Of a stretch of DNA of 64,000 nt, positions 34,220-45,105 are shown one piece after another. The notes under the pieces were generated by a model. The model saw only the letters and a list, made by a program, of their open reading frames with translations, was not told the origin of the DNA and did no database searches. A program made the translations under genes and the position numbers. Numbering within the stretch: position 1 is the first letter of the stretch; every line of letters begins with the position of its first letter. This stretch comes from Garcia nutans (lineage: Eukaryota; Streptophyta; Magnoliopsida; Malpighiales; Euphorbiaceae), in the NCBI GenBank assembly GCA_947685225.1, contig CANTUV010000072.1:496001-560000 (forward strand). Direction: 5' to 3'.

Positions 34220-35475
34220 ATGGCGTCTCAGTCACATTAGTCTGTGGAAGGTAGTGCTGAGAGTGTAGCTTTTTTTGAGGGTAGAGATGGAGCTAGGGTT
34301 GAGATAGCTGGTGAGGCACCTGCTCCTGTGCCAGAGAGACTAGCTGCTGATGAGATTCTGCCGAATTGGTTACGGCATATGGTAGATTTGTTAAGGCAGA
34401 CTCCAGTGTAGCAGCCGCCACCGCAACCATAACCACAAGTATCGATGAGGCAGTATGATAAATTGAGGAATTTTGGGGATGAGGACTTCTTTGGTACTAC
34501 AGATCCTGCAGTAGCTGAGCAGTGGTTGGATAGAATTCAGAGGGTATTTATCCAGTTGCAAGCCACTCCTGAATAGAAATTTGATTATGCTCAATCTCTT
34601 CTGCAGAGAGATGCATATGATTGGTGGAAGATGGTTCCACATGCAATGGATGATCCACCGACCTTATCTTATGGTGATTTTCTGCAGGAGTTTGAGCAGA
34701 AGTATACTCCGAGGAAGTATAAGGATGCTAAGAAGATGAATTTTTAAATTTGAGATAGGATAACAGGACTGTGACAGAGTATGAGATTGAGTTTATCCGA
34801 TTGAGTCAGTATGCCGGTGGGATTATTTCAGATGAGATAGACCAGTGTAGGAGATTTGAGGTTGAGGCCCTCTATTATGTGTATTATTGTTGGTTCCCGG
34901 TATTAGGATCTTTCCCAGCTTGTTGCAGCCGCCCGGAGTGTTGAGAGATCACAGGTTATTGCAGCAGCTGCTACTAAGGAGGAGGCCAGAGTTAGGAGAC
35001 CCCAGTTTGAGACAGGTTCTTCATCTGCTAAGAGAGGCTGAGGAGGTCATTTTCAGAGGTTCAATAGGGGGCCAAAGGCAGCCTGTTAGGTTAGTACCAC
35101 ATCAGAGGCAGAGATCAAGACCTACAGTTTCTGTAGCTAGTGCACTGACCCCAGTGGCCCAGAGATCTACTCCGCCTTCATGTGTCCATTGTGGTAGGAT
35201 ACATGGGGGTGGTAGGATACATGGAGGTGTTTGTTGGAAGATAGGTGGACTAGCTGTGTGTTTTAGATGAGGGTCGCCTGACCATTTCATCAGAGATTGT
35301 CCTGAGCTACAGGAGGATAGACAGGCAGATTCTGTAGTTTCTCGACCTAGTGTGAGAGGAGGTTGTAGTTTCAGAGGTTTTTGTAGAGGTGGTCAACCTG
35401 GGTTTAGTCAGAGAGGAGGCTCTACATCCAGAGGCAGTACGTCAGATGATGTTGGGCCTTCTCAACGAGTGTATG
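34220..35475 (+). pseudogene. Tekay-like gag, degenerate
   Basis: Gag builds the virus-like particle that packages element RNA. The likely start is ATG at 34220 (MASQSH, then a TAG). The retrotransposon gag domain is visible at about 34450-34880, with EDFFGTTDPAVAEQWLDRIQ, LLQRDAYDWWKMV and SYGDFLQEFEQKYTPRKYKD. A CCHC zinc knuckle is split by a short duplication: GGTAGGATACATGGGGGT at about 35192 is nearly repeated from 35210, between SCVHCGR and HFIRDCPE. Stops include TAG at 34238, TAG near 34408, TAA near 34429, TAG near 34575 and TAA near 34745, with at least one frameshift relative to pol. No functional Gag can be made. Confidence 0.85.
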
Positions 35476-38400
35476 TGATCTAGAGGCAGCCGGATGCTTC
35501 AGTTGTAATTGCGGGTACATTTTCTTTATTTGGCATTTCAGTTCTTGCTCTAATTGATCCAGGATCTATGCATTCATATATAAGTGCATCCATCTTGCCT
35601 ATGTCTAAATTGTACTCTGTGTCCCTAGGATTTAATGTTTTGGTGACAAATCCTTTAGGGCATAGTGTTATGGCAAGTAAGGTGCACCGAGATAGTCCAG
35701 TTGTTGTTCAGGATGAGGAGTTTCTCGGTGATTTGATTGAAATGCCTTTTAAGGAGTATGATCTGATTCTAGGCATGGATTGGTTGTCTAAGCACGGGGC
35801 TATAGTAGACTATCAGAATAAGTATGTTACCCTAAGAAACGGTGATGGTAGAAGTGTGATGGTATCTAGTGAGCAAAGACAACTTGCATCCATGTTTGTT
35901 TCAGCTGTTGCAGCTAGGAGGATGATTCGGAAAGGGTGTGATACTTATCTTGCTCATGTGGTAGATACCAGAGTAGTGGGTTCTCAACTTGATAGTATAC
36001 CCATAGTAACTGATTTTCCAAATATTTTTCCTGAGGAGTTGCCAGGGATACCTCCTGAGAGAGAGGTTGAGTTTGGTATCGATTTGTTGCCTAGTACCAC
36101 TCCCATCTTTATTACTTCTTATCGAATGGCACCTGCTGAGTTGAAAGAGTTGAAGGTGCAGTTACAGGAGTTGTTGGATAAAGGGTTTGTTCGCCCTAGT
36201 GTTTCTCCTTGGGGAGCTCCTGTTTTATTTATGAAGAAAAAGGATGGTACCTTAAGATTGTGCATTGATTGTAGGCAGTTGAATAAGGTGACGATCAAGA
36301 AAAAGTATCCTTTGCCTAGGATAGATGATCTCTTTGATCAGTTGAAAGGAGCAGTAGTTTTCTCCAAGATTGATCTGAGATCAGGGTACCATCAGTTGAG
36401 AATCAGAGAGAAAGATGTTCCCAAGACAGCTTTCCGCACGAGGTATGGGCATTATGAGTTTTTGGTAATGCCTTTTGGATTGACGAATGTACTAGCAGCT
36501 TTCATGGATTTGATGAACAGAGTGTTTAGACCCTATTTAGATCAGTTTGTGGTGGTATTTATCGATGATATTTTAGTGTATTCGCATAATAAGGAGGAGC
36601 ATGGCAAGCATCTGCGGATTGTATTGCAGACCTTGAGAGAGAAGCAGTTGTATGCTAAGCTATCTAAGTGTGAGTTTTGGTTTGATCAAGTGACTTTTCT
36701 TGGTCATGTGGTTTTAGTAGATGGTATAAGAGTTGATCCGAGTAAAGTTGAGGCCATTTTGAATTGGAGTCCACCAAAGACTATGACAGAGGTTAGAAGT
36801 TTTCTGGGTTTGGTAGGCTATTATAGACGGTTTGTGAAAGGTTTTTCTTTGATAGCTACTCCACTCACCAGATTGCTTCGGAAGGGAGTTAGATTTGTGT
36901 GATCAAATCATTGTCAAGCAAGCTTTGAGCAGTTGAAGGAGATGTTGACTAAAGCTCCTGTTCTTACCTTGCCTGTGGAAGATAAACCATATGTGATTTA
37001 CAGTGATGCTTCACATAGTGGTTTAGGTTGTGTTTTGATGCAGGAGGGTAGAGTCATAGCTTATACTTCTCGGCAGTTGAAGCCGCATGAGTTGAATTAC
37101 CCGACGCATGATTTGGAGTTGACAGCCATAGTTTTTGCTTTGAAGATTTGGCGACATTACCTTTATTGAGAGAAGTGTTTTATTTATACGGATCACATGA
37201 GTTTGAAATACTTGGGGGTTCAGAGAGAGCTGAATCTTCGGCAAAGACAGTGGTTAGAGTTGATCAAAGACTACGACTGTTTGATTGATTATCATCCTGG
37301 TAAGTCAAATGTTGTTGCGGATGCCTTGAGTAGGAAGTCTTTGGCAGGTTTGACTACCTATTCGCTCTTGTTGCTTGTTGAGTTGAGAGCATTGCATGCT
37401 AGTTTTGAATAATATGATAATGGTGCTTTGTTAGCTCAGTTGCAATTGAGACCGGTGTTGTTGGATCAAATTAGAGAGGCTCAGTTGGCAGATGAAAGAA
37501 TTCAGAAAGTTGTTTCGGATTTCCAAAAAGGGGAGAGTCAAAATTTTATTGTGAGGAATGATGGCAGTCTTTGGTACAAAGATAGATTGTGTGTTCCTAA
37601 TGATGTGAGATTGAGAAAGATTATTTCGGAGGAAGCACATCAGTCGGCTTTTGCTATGCACCCTGGGAGTACTAAGATGTATCATGATTTGAAGCAACAT
37701 TATTGGTGGTCAGGTATGAAGAGGGACATAGAGTTTGTATCCAAGTGTCTCACTTGTCAAAGGGTGAAGGCCAAGCACCAAGTTCCTTTGGGGTTGCTCC
37801 AACCTTTATCAGTGCTAGAGTGGAAATGGGAGTGAGTAATGATGGATTTTGTGACTAGTTTGCCTTTGACTCTGAAGAAGCATGATGCCTTTTGGGTGAT
37901 TGTTGATCGATTGACAAAGACAGCTCATTTCCTTCCAGTTCGGATGGACTATTCTCTTGAGAAGTTGGATGAGCTGTATATCAGTGAGATTGTGAGATTG
38001 CATGGATTCCCAATTTCTTTGGTATCTGATCGATATCCTCGGTTTACTTCAAGGTTTTGGAAGAGTTTGCATACTGCTTTGGGATCTCAGTTACATTTTA
38101 GCACTACTTTTAATCCTCAGACAGATGGGCAGTCAGAAAGAGTGATACAGTTTTTAGAAGACATGTTGAGAAGTTGTGTCGTGGATTTCTCTGGGAGTTG
38201 GGACAGATTCTTGCCATTGATGGAATTTGCTTATAACAAAAGTCATCAGTCCAGCATTAGAATGGCACCTTATGAGGCATTGTATGGTAGAAGATGCAGA
38301 ACGCCTCTATGTTGGAATGAGATTGGAGAAGGTAAGTTGGTTAGTCCCAATTTGATTAAAGAAACGGAAGAGAAAGTGAAGATAATTCAGGATCGTTTGA

Positions 38401-38890
38401 AAGTAGCTTCAGATCGACAGAAATCCTATTTAGATTTGAAGAGGAGAAACATAGAGTTTAGTGTTGGAGATAAAGTATTTTTGAAAGTGTCTCCTTGGAA
38501 GAGAATTTTGAGATTTGGCCACAAAGGAAAGTTGAGTCCTCATTTCATTGGTCCTTATGAGGTACTGGAGAGAGTTAGACCAGTGGCTTATCGACTCGCT
38601 TTGCCGCCTGATTTGGATAAAATCCATAATGCTTTCCATGTTTCTATGCTACGAAGGTACAGGTCAGACCCATCTCACGTTCTGTCAGTGGAATCTATTT
38701 AGGTGAGTCCAAATCTGACTTATGAGGAAGAACCATTGGCTATTTTGGCACATGGAGTGAAAGAGTTGAGAAAAAAGAAAGTGCCAATTGTGAAGGTTCT
38801 TTGGAAGAATCATGCAAAGGAAGAGGCAACTTGGGAGAATGAGCAATTGATGCGAGATCTGTATCCTTAGTTATTTCAGATTTCAGAATA
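35476..38890 (+). pseudogene. Tekay-like pol: protease, RT, RNase H, integrase, chromodomain
   Basis: One reading frame runs from protease to chromodomain. The protease (about 35515-35870) has LALIDPGSMHSYI and DLILGMDWLSKHGA. RT (about 36130-36900) has LRLCIDCRQLNKVTIKKKYP, SKIDLRSGYHQLRI and the active site VVFIDDILVYSH. RNase H (36930-37300) has YVIYSDASHSGLGCVLMQ and LELTAIVFALKIWRHYL. The integrase zinc domain (37640-37790) ends CLTCQRVKAKHQ. The catalytic core (37839-38330) has VIVDRLTKTAHFLPV, LVSDRYPRFTSRFWK and TDGQSERVIQFLEDML. The C-terminal domain has HFIGPYEVLERV, and the chromodomain (38703-38880) has VLWKNHAKEEATWENEQLM. In-frame stops are at 36900, 37167, 37410, 37833, 38700 and 38868. 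There is no frameshift over the whole length, so damage is by point changes only. Confidence 0.92.
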
Positions 38891-38920
38891 GGTAATTTCG
38901 AGGACGAAATTATTTTGTAG

Positions 38921-38931
38921 AGGGGGAGAAT
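38921..38931 (+). other. Polypurine tract of the Tekay-like element
   Basis: AGGGGGAGAAT immediately before the 3' LTR start TGTAATATCC at 38932. Upstream is the GAGGACGAAATTATTTTGTA context, which is also seen in reverse at 56380-56425 and 60444-60480. Confidence 0.92.
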
Positions 38932-39768
38932 TGTAATATCCCATATAGTACCCTAAATTTTTGGATATATTCATTGTTGAATTGGATTATATGATTTTAA
39001 GTGTATGTTTAATTAAGAAAGGAAAAAGGGAATAAGAGGAGGTGTGTATATGTTGTATATATGAGGATATATACAATATATATACAAGTCAATGGGTTTA
39101 TTTTGGTCAAAAGATATTTTGATTAATTAAATGGATTTATTTAAGTTAGTGGAAGATGATGTAAGTGGGTTGAATATTATATTGGTATAATTGCTTGGTG
39201 GAGAGTAATTTGAGGAAGGTGGTTGTCTTAAGAGGTTGACTTTCTTTCTTTCTTTCTTTCTTCTTCTTCTTTCCTCTTCATCTTCTTCTTTCCTTCTAGT
39301 GAGCCGGCCACCCTTATCCACCAAAGGAAAAGAGATTTTGTTGCTTCCAAACTCAAGAGATTGAAGGTTTTCAAGAGATCAAGTTGGAGTTTTAAGGATT
39401 TTCTTCACTTTTGGTAAGTTTCCAACTTGTTTCTTTGTTTTCTTTTAAGTTGTGTTTATGGGTTTGTTAGAATGGTTGTTGTAGAGGTTTTTTTGGTGTG
39501 TTTGAACTGTTTTGTCTTGGTAACTTTCATTTTGGTTGGATTGAAGAGAAAAGGGTTAAGTTTGGTGAAAGAGACAAGAGTTATGGGTGTTGTGAGTTTG
39601 AGTTATGAGATATGGTTGATATTGTGTTTTGATGTTTGTAATTGAGTTGTTTTAAGGTTTACTCAAGTATTATATGGATTGTTGATGGTTTTGATTGAGT
39701 TTGTGTGTTGTTGTTATCGTTATTGGAAGATGTTTGTTGGATATGGTGTCGATTTCAGGGTTTTTGGC

Positions 39769-40062
39769 CTAACACGTCCATTAACACGGCCATGTCTTTG
39801 GGCGTGTCGTTGGTTCTATTTTCTGGGTTGGTGACACGAGCAATGACATACCCATGTCACTAAGCGTGTCACAGCTTCTGTGTTGTAGTAGCATTGTCAC
39901 GTCCAGTGACACGCCAATGTCACTGAGCGTGTCATAGCTTCTGTGTTAGAGGAGAATTAACACGTGCAGTGACACGCCCATGTCACTGAGCATGTCAAAG
40001 CTTCTGTGTTGTGGGTTTAGGGCAATGTCAGGGACACACCCGTGTTGTTGAGCGTGTCAAGT
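39769..40062. repeat. Palindrome-module array in the 3' LTR, 5 units
   Basis: Five units of about 63 bp with arms like GTGACACGCCCA and TGAGC(G/A)TGTCA. It holds one unit more than the 5' LTR (AACACGTGCAGTGACACGCC at about 39959). Confidence 0.88.
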
Positions 40063-40589
40063 GTAGAGTTTACCCTAGATAGCTCTCTTCCTTATTCTCT
40101 TATGTGTATCACTAAGTGAGTGTGTATGATCACCTTTGGATTAGGTTTTGAAGAGAATTGAGTTACCCTAGCCAAGGTTTGAGGGATATCTTGGAAGAGG
40201 AAGTTGATAGAGTGGTGTTGTTGCTTTAAGAGGTAAGTACAAACTTTGAATGATTGCATACAATTACATGGCATTGGGACTTAACACATTTAGTAGAGAA
40301 ATGTGTTAAGTTAATTGATATATTATTGATGAATGAGTTATATATTTTGATATGTTGATGTGTCAATGCAATTGAGTAATGTGTTGTACATGAAAAGAAA
40401 TGTTGAATAAAGTGATATGATATGTGAAAACATAATGTAACAAATTGATATTGATACAAAAGAGAAGAATGAGAAAAGATGAGAAAATGAGGATATAATA
40501 AGGCAATGAGCCTAGTTGATTATGAGAAATGAAATGAGAAATGAATTGTGAAAGAAAATGATAATGAGATAAATGAATTACTTGTGTGC

Positions 40590-40919
40590 CTAGTATGTTA
40601 TTTAATTTTTAGAGTTCTGGGTTTAGCGGCATGCTTATGAATTGCTGGGCAGGTGAAAAGGCCGGGTTGTAAGCCGAGCCCAGCTGATAAATGTGAAATA
40701 TAATGTTTTTGAGGTGAAAAGACCGGGTCATAAGCCTCAAAAATAGTAACAGTCTAGCCGGGTTGAGGAACAAGATACTGGGGCCCAAGGGTCTAGTCGG
40801 GGTGAGGTCCAAGAGACTGGGTCTGTTACATTATCCATGAATATATATTGCCTATGGGGCTAGACACAAGGTGTTAATATGGAACAAACAGTAACTCTGA
40901 ACTTTGATTAGTATATTAG
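40590..40919 (+). repeat. Conserved LTR block with terminal inverted repeats
   Basis: Left arm TTAATTTTTAGAGTT (decayed), right arm AACTCTGAACTTTGAT. The contents match the block at 33011-33342. Confidence 0.75.
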
Positions 40920-41664
40920 ATTTCTTTTAGGCCCATGCTTGTCTTTGTTTTAATGTAAATTTTGAAATGTGATGCAAATGAGTAATATGTTGAGATATAA
41001 TGTAATGACTTGAAATATATATTCAGATGTATTGTGTATGAGCATCGCATTGATCTTTATTGAATCAAAGTTTGTACCACTAAGATTTCTGCTTAGCGTA
41101 ATTGTGGTTCATCGCGCAGGTGACAGGGTAGATACGGTTGTGCCGGAGAGCTCATCTAGATTGAGTCGAGTCTAGACTTGAGATTAGAGATAGATATGGG
41201 CATCAAGATCAGAGATGAACTTCCAGCATGTATAAATTCTATAATTTTGTAAACATTGATTTTGATATATATACATATGTATTTTCCGCTGCTTATTTAA
41301 CAAATGTTTTGAACAGACTGTTTTGGATAAACTTTTGGGTAATGATGATATATATTTTTGTATTTTAATGAAGGAATGTTTTATCTATTATTTTCTATAT
41401 AATAACTTAAATATTTTAAGTTTAGTTAGATTGATTTATAATGATTTGATGATAAAGTGATATAAGGGTTGTTTCATCTATTGTTATTTACAATATAGGG
41501 TAAATGTTGTTAGTTTATTCAGATTTTAGAAATGATGACTTTGGTTTTATGATGGGTTTGGTTTGTTTAAAATGGACTATGACACCCCTATATCCGATAT
41601 ACATATATTGCATATGTGTGTGTATGTGGTGTGCATATATTGGGTGTGGGGGTGTTACATTCCC

Positions 41665-43443
41665 TTTCCTCTAAAAATTGTATTATAGTATCATACCACG
41701 CATCATGGTCTGTATTAGTTTCCATAATTGTCTCTTATTCAAAGCAAGGAGTTGACGAACTGGTCAAAATCAAAGGCTTGAGAAATAACTTGACAGGGTT
41801 TTCCCATACCGAATCTAATGTGGCTAGGCATCAGCCATCTGGTTTTCTTCTCTTTGTATGTGTATAAACCTACACTCCTTAAAGTTCTTCTTCATCATGG
41901 TCAAGTAATGGTGGTATAGTTTTAATTTTTCTTCTTTCAACTCCCACTCTCCATTTACTTGGAATACTACTAGAAATGAATTGCCAAAAACTTCCACCTT
42001 ATCCACCTTCATAATCATTAGTGTTTCCAAACCAAATATACATGCTTCGTACTCCACCATATTATTGGTTGCCCTGAATTTTAACTTTTTGGCTAAAGGG
42101 ATAAGTTCCCCGTCGGGCGATTCTAGTATGACTCCCAAACCTGCTCCTTTCCTATTTACTGCTCCATCAAAATATATTTTCCATCCTTGTACTTCAATGG
42201 CCTCTAAATGTTCATCTGAAAATTTTAAGACTACCTCTTTGCTATCCAGTAATGGTTGTTGGGCCAGGAATTCTGCCACTGCTCTACCTTTGATTGTTTT
42301 CCTAGTTACATACTCAATCTCAAATTCTTCCAATATTATCAACCATCGCCCATACTTCCCAATCAATGATGGTGTCTCCCTTAAGTACTTCATTGGATCC
42401 AACCTGGAAATTGCTTGCACACTATAAGATTGAAAGTAATGCAGCAACTTCTTAGAAGACAAACCACAGCTATACAGGTCTTTTCAATGATACTATACTT
42501 AATTTCATAAGATAGGAGCTTTCTACTCAAATAGTAAACTGCATGCTCAATCCCTGACTCATCTGATTGGGCTAGCATGGCTCCTATTAACTCTTCCTCT
42601 ACTGCTAAACCGGGTTTAGGTGGTTTCAAAACAGGTGGATTTAGTAGATACTCTTTTACTTGTTCAAAGGCCCTTTGACATTTTTCATTCCACAGGACCA
42701 GCTGATTCTTCTTAAGCAACATGAAGATAGGCTCACAGATTGTTGTAAGCTTTGCTATAAACCTGCTAATGTATTGTAATTTACCAATGAATCCTCTTCT
42801 CTCTCCATCTTAGGGGCTGGCATATCCCTGATTGCTTTAACTTTGTCAGGATCAATCTCAATGCCATTCGGACCAATTACATGTCCCAATAATTTGCCTG
42901 AGGTAACCATGAACACACACTTCTTCGGGTTTAATCTTAGCTTATATTTCAATGCTCTATGAAGAATAATTCTAAGTTTTAGAAGTATTGTTCCCTCGTA
43001 TCTGATTTCACCATCATATCATCAACATATATTTTGACTTCTTTGTGCATCATGTCATGAAATAACGTGGTGGCCATCCTTTGGCAGGTTGCTCCAGTAT
43101 TCTTCAAGCCAAACGGCATCACTATATAACAAAATATACCCCATGTAGTAATGAAAGCAGTTTTGACTTTATCCTCTTGGGCCATTAACACTTGGTTGTA
43201 TCTAGAAAATCCATCTACAAATGAGTGTAGCACGCTAGAGGCTGCACTATCAATGAGAACATCTATATGGGGTAAAGGAAAATCATCTTTAGGGGAAGCC
43301 TTGTTTAAATCTCTATAGTCCACACAGACCCTAATTCTTCCATCTTTCTTTGGCACAGGTACTATGTTGGCTAGCCAATCTGGATATTCTATCACTTCAA
43401 GGAACTTAACTTGTATTTGTTTAGTGACCTTTTCTTTAACCAA
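41665..43443 (-). pseudogene. Tat pol, part 1b: RT end, RNase H and second (archaeal-type) RNase H
   Basis: RT (42755-43443) has NIVPVPKKDGRIRVCVDYRD, FSRYNQVLMAQEDKVKTAF and the active site KIYVDDMMVKS. RNase H 1 (about 42480-42722) includes AVYYLSRKLLSYEIKYSIIE. A second RNase H (41824-42280) has KIYFDGAVNRKGAGLGVILE, LKFRATNNMVEYEACIFGLE and FIHIQREENQMADA, with the acidic residues of an archaeal-type RNase H. Two RNase H domains in series define the Tat clade of plant Ty3/gypsy. Frameshifts lie between 42952 and 42979, near 42730 and near 42430. The ORF continues into integrase at 28277 once the Tekay-like insert is discounted. LTR elements use RNase H to remove the RNA strand and shape the primers; what the second domain adds is not known to me. 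Confidence 0.9.
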
Positions 43444-43449
43444 TTCAAC

Positions 43450-44922
43450 CTACTCAGGTCTTAATCGCCTAAACTTTTGTTTGACAGGTTTCATGTGAGT
43501 GTAAGTAGGAATAAGATGTTCGGCTATGTCTCGATCTATTCCAGGCATATCCTCATAAGACCAAGCAAATACTTCTTCATATTTTTTAAATATTTTTTTA
43601 AATCTCTCTCTCTCTCTCATCAAGAGTAGGATGCTCATGTAACCGCTATTTGAATGTATGCAACCATCAGGAGAAACATCACACAAGTAAGCAAAATGAG
43701 ACTTTATTGCATTCATTTTGGAAAAGAAAACATCATCATCCTTGTACAAAGCAGAAAAATTAAAATTAAAATCAAAATCAAAATCATTGTTCTCAAAATC
43801 ATAAAGTAGAATATCTTCAAACTTCTCTTCAACCAGGGCAGCGATCTCCTCAGGAGTCTTCTCGGCTTTTAGGACAGCTTCCTTCTTCTTTTTTGGATTC
43901 GGCTCCTTGTTGGCTGGCAGGGTGAGCTCTTTCTTCACTTGTTCCACTAACTCAGTAACATCAGCAAAAATTTCAAAATTCGGGATCAACTTTCCCATGA
44001 ACATGATTGGCACGGGCTTTTCTTGGAGTGGTCCCATGTCTGGAGCTTTGACAAAGATCTCTTCAAGTGGTGGGAAGCTCTTCTTATCACTCTTCTTTGG
44101 CTGGACATCTTTGTTGGCTTCTTTATACCCTAACCCTTTCTTGGAAGTTTGAGTTTTGAAATCTGGAAGCTTTGTCAAATCGGCCTTGCCCTTTCCAAGA
44201 CCAGCTCCAGAAAGGTAGCCCATGTTCTTCATCATGTTCAAGACCTTAGAGTCCACTACTTCATCATCAGAAATTGCAGCTACTTGGAAACCATTGAGAG
44301 GCCTCTCCACCATTAGAGCATTAACAACCTCATTATCTTCGGCCTCAATGACCACTGTCTCATCTCCGTTAGAGAACTTGATCTTTTGATGAAGGGTGGA
44401 AGGAAATCCACCAAAAGGATGAAACCATGGTCGTCCCAAGAGTAAGGCAAAGGTAATAGGTATGTCCAAAATAAAAAATTCAATAATAGATTCAATTGGA
44501 CCAACCTTGACAGCAGCTTTGAAAGTTCCTTCAGCATGTCTCTTGGTGTTGTCATAAGCCTGAATGGTTACCTCGGTTGGGTTTAGATCCCTTGTTGACA
44601 TGGCTAGCTTTGGCAATATTTTAGGTGGACAAACATTTATGGTGAACCCATCATCAACCATTACACATGGAGTCCTTTTCCCTTTGATTTCTATTTTTAT
44701 AAAGAGAGGGCGGATATGATCTTTCCCCTCTTTCAGTAAATCCGCATCTGAGAAAGATACCGCTCCCATATTAATTTTGCTCTTCTCTTGAATATCTTCA
44801 CATTTCATTACTCCTTCAACTTTTATGAAGTTGATCAGCTCCTCCAGTGTTATGGAGGTGGAAATTGGCATGCTGGCCAAGGCCTTGGCTATAGTTTCTT
44901 GGTGCTTTTTAGAAGTAGCCAA
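43450..44922 (-). pseudogene. Tat pol, part 1a: protease region, G-patch, RT start
   Basis: A 490-codon open stretch. The protease-like region has PLFIKIEIKGKRTPCVMVDD and ITFALLLGRPWFHPFGG. The expected active-site triplet is altered (VDDGFT), so protease may have been dead before other damage. A G-patch follows at about 44150-44265 (MMKNMGYLSGAGLGKGKADL). G-patches also follow protease in betaretroviruses, so the order is familiar. Next come a Lys-rich and acidic linker with DFDFDFNFNFSAL, then YEEVFAWSYEDMPGIDRDIA, the typical lead-in to RT. A TCTCTC run (43606-43617) encodes RERERF and may be a small slippage insertion. The frame is shared with gag upstream and RT downstream. A stop after RRLRPE (43447-43449) separates it from RT. 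Confidence 0.88.
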
Positions 44923-45105
44923 TAAATCCCAAATGCTAACGCTTGCTTAGGCTCTTTTCAATTGTTTGAGCACGGTATCATCTTCCTCTTCTTTATTCCC
45001 TACTTCAGCTTCCTTTCCTTTATTAACTTCTACCTCCTTAGGCGGTGGCCTTGCATAAGGCTTACCGAATCTAGTATTCATTACTTCATCTTCTTCGGGC
45101 TCGGA

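Larger units (their letters stand above)
28283..41659 (+). mobile_element. Tekay-like chromovirus (Ty3/gypsy), complete ends, TSD TTCCC
   Basis: A 13,377-bp element between TTCCC at 28278-28282 and TTCCC at 41660-41664. It has two LTRs (28283-34085 with a nested solo LTR, and 38932-41659), a tRNA-iMet primer site, gag, pol with a C-terminal chromodomain, and a polypurine tract. The chromodomain makes it a chromovirus. Long LTRs, the iMet primer and RT features point to the Tekay/Del lineage, which I hold less firmly. The coding part stays in one pol frame for 3.3 kb but carries several in-frame stops, so it cannot encode a complete polyprotein now. Confidence 0.9.
38932..41659 (+). repeat. 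3' LTR of the Tekay-like element (2,728 bp)
   Basis: TGTAATATCC to GGTGTTACA, uninterrupted, and therefore the best reference for this LTR type. Promoter hairpin near 39053-39076, donor-like TTTTG|GTAAGTTTCC at 39414, five-unit palindrome array, acceptor-like TTTGGATTAG at 40144, donor-like AAGAG|GTAAGTAC at 40233, stem-loop 40280-40310, inverted-repeat block 40590-40919, twin hairpin 41071-41123 ending CAGGTGACAG. Confidence 0.92.

Noticed and set aside
35568..38700. Endogenous pararetrovirus (caulimovirid)
   Set aside because: LTRs, target duplication, integrase with zinc domain, and chromodomain identify a Ty3/gypsy element; no movement protein was seen.
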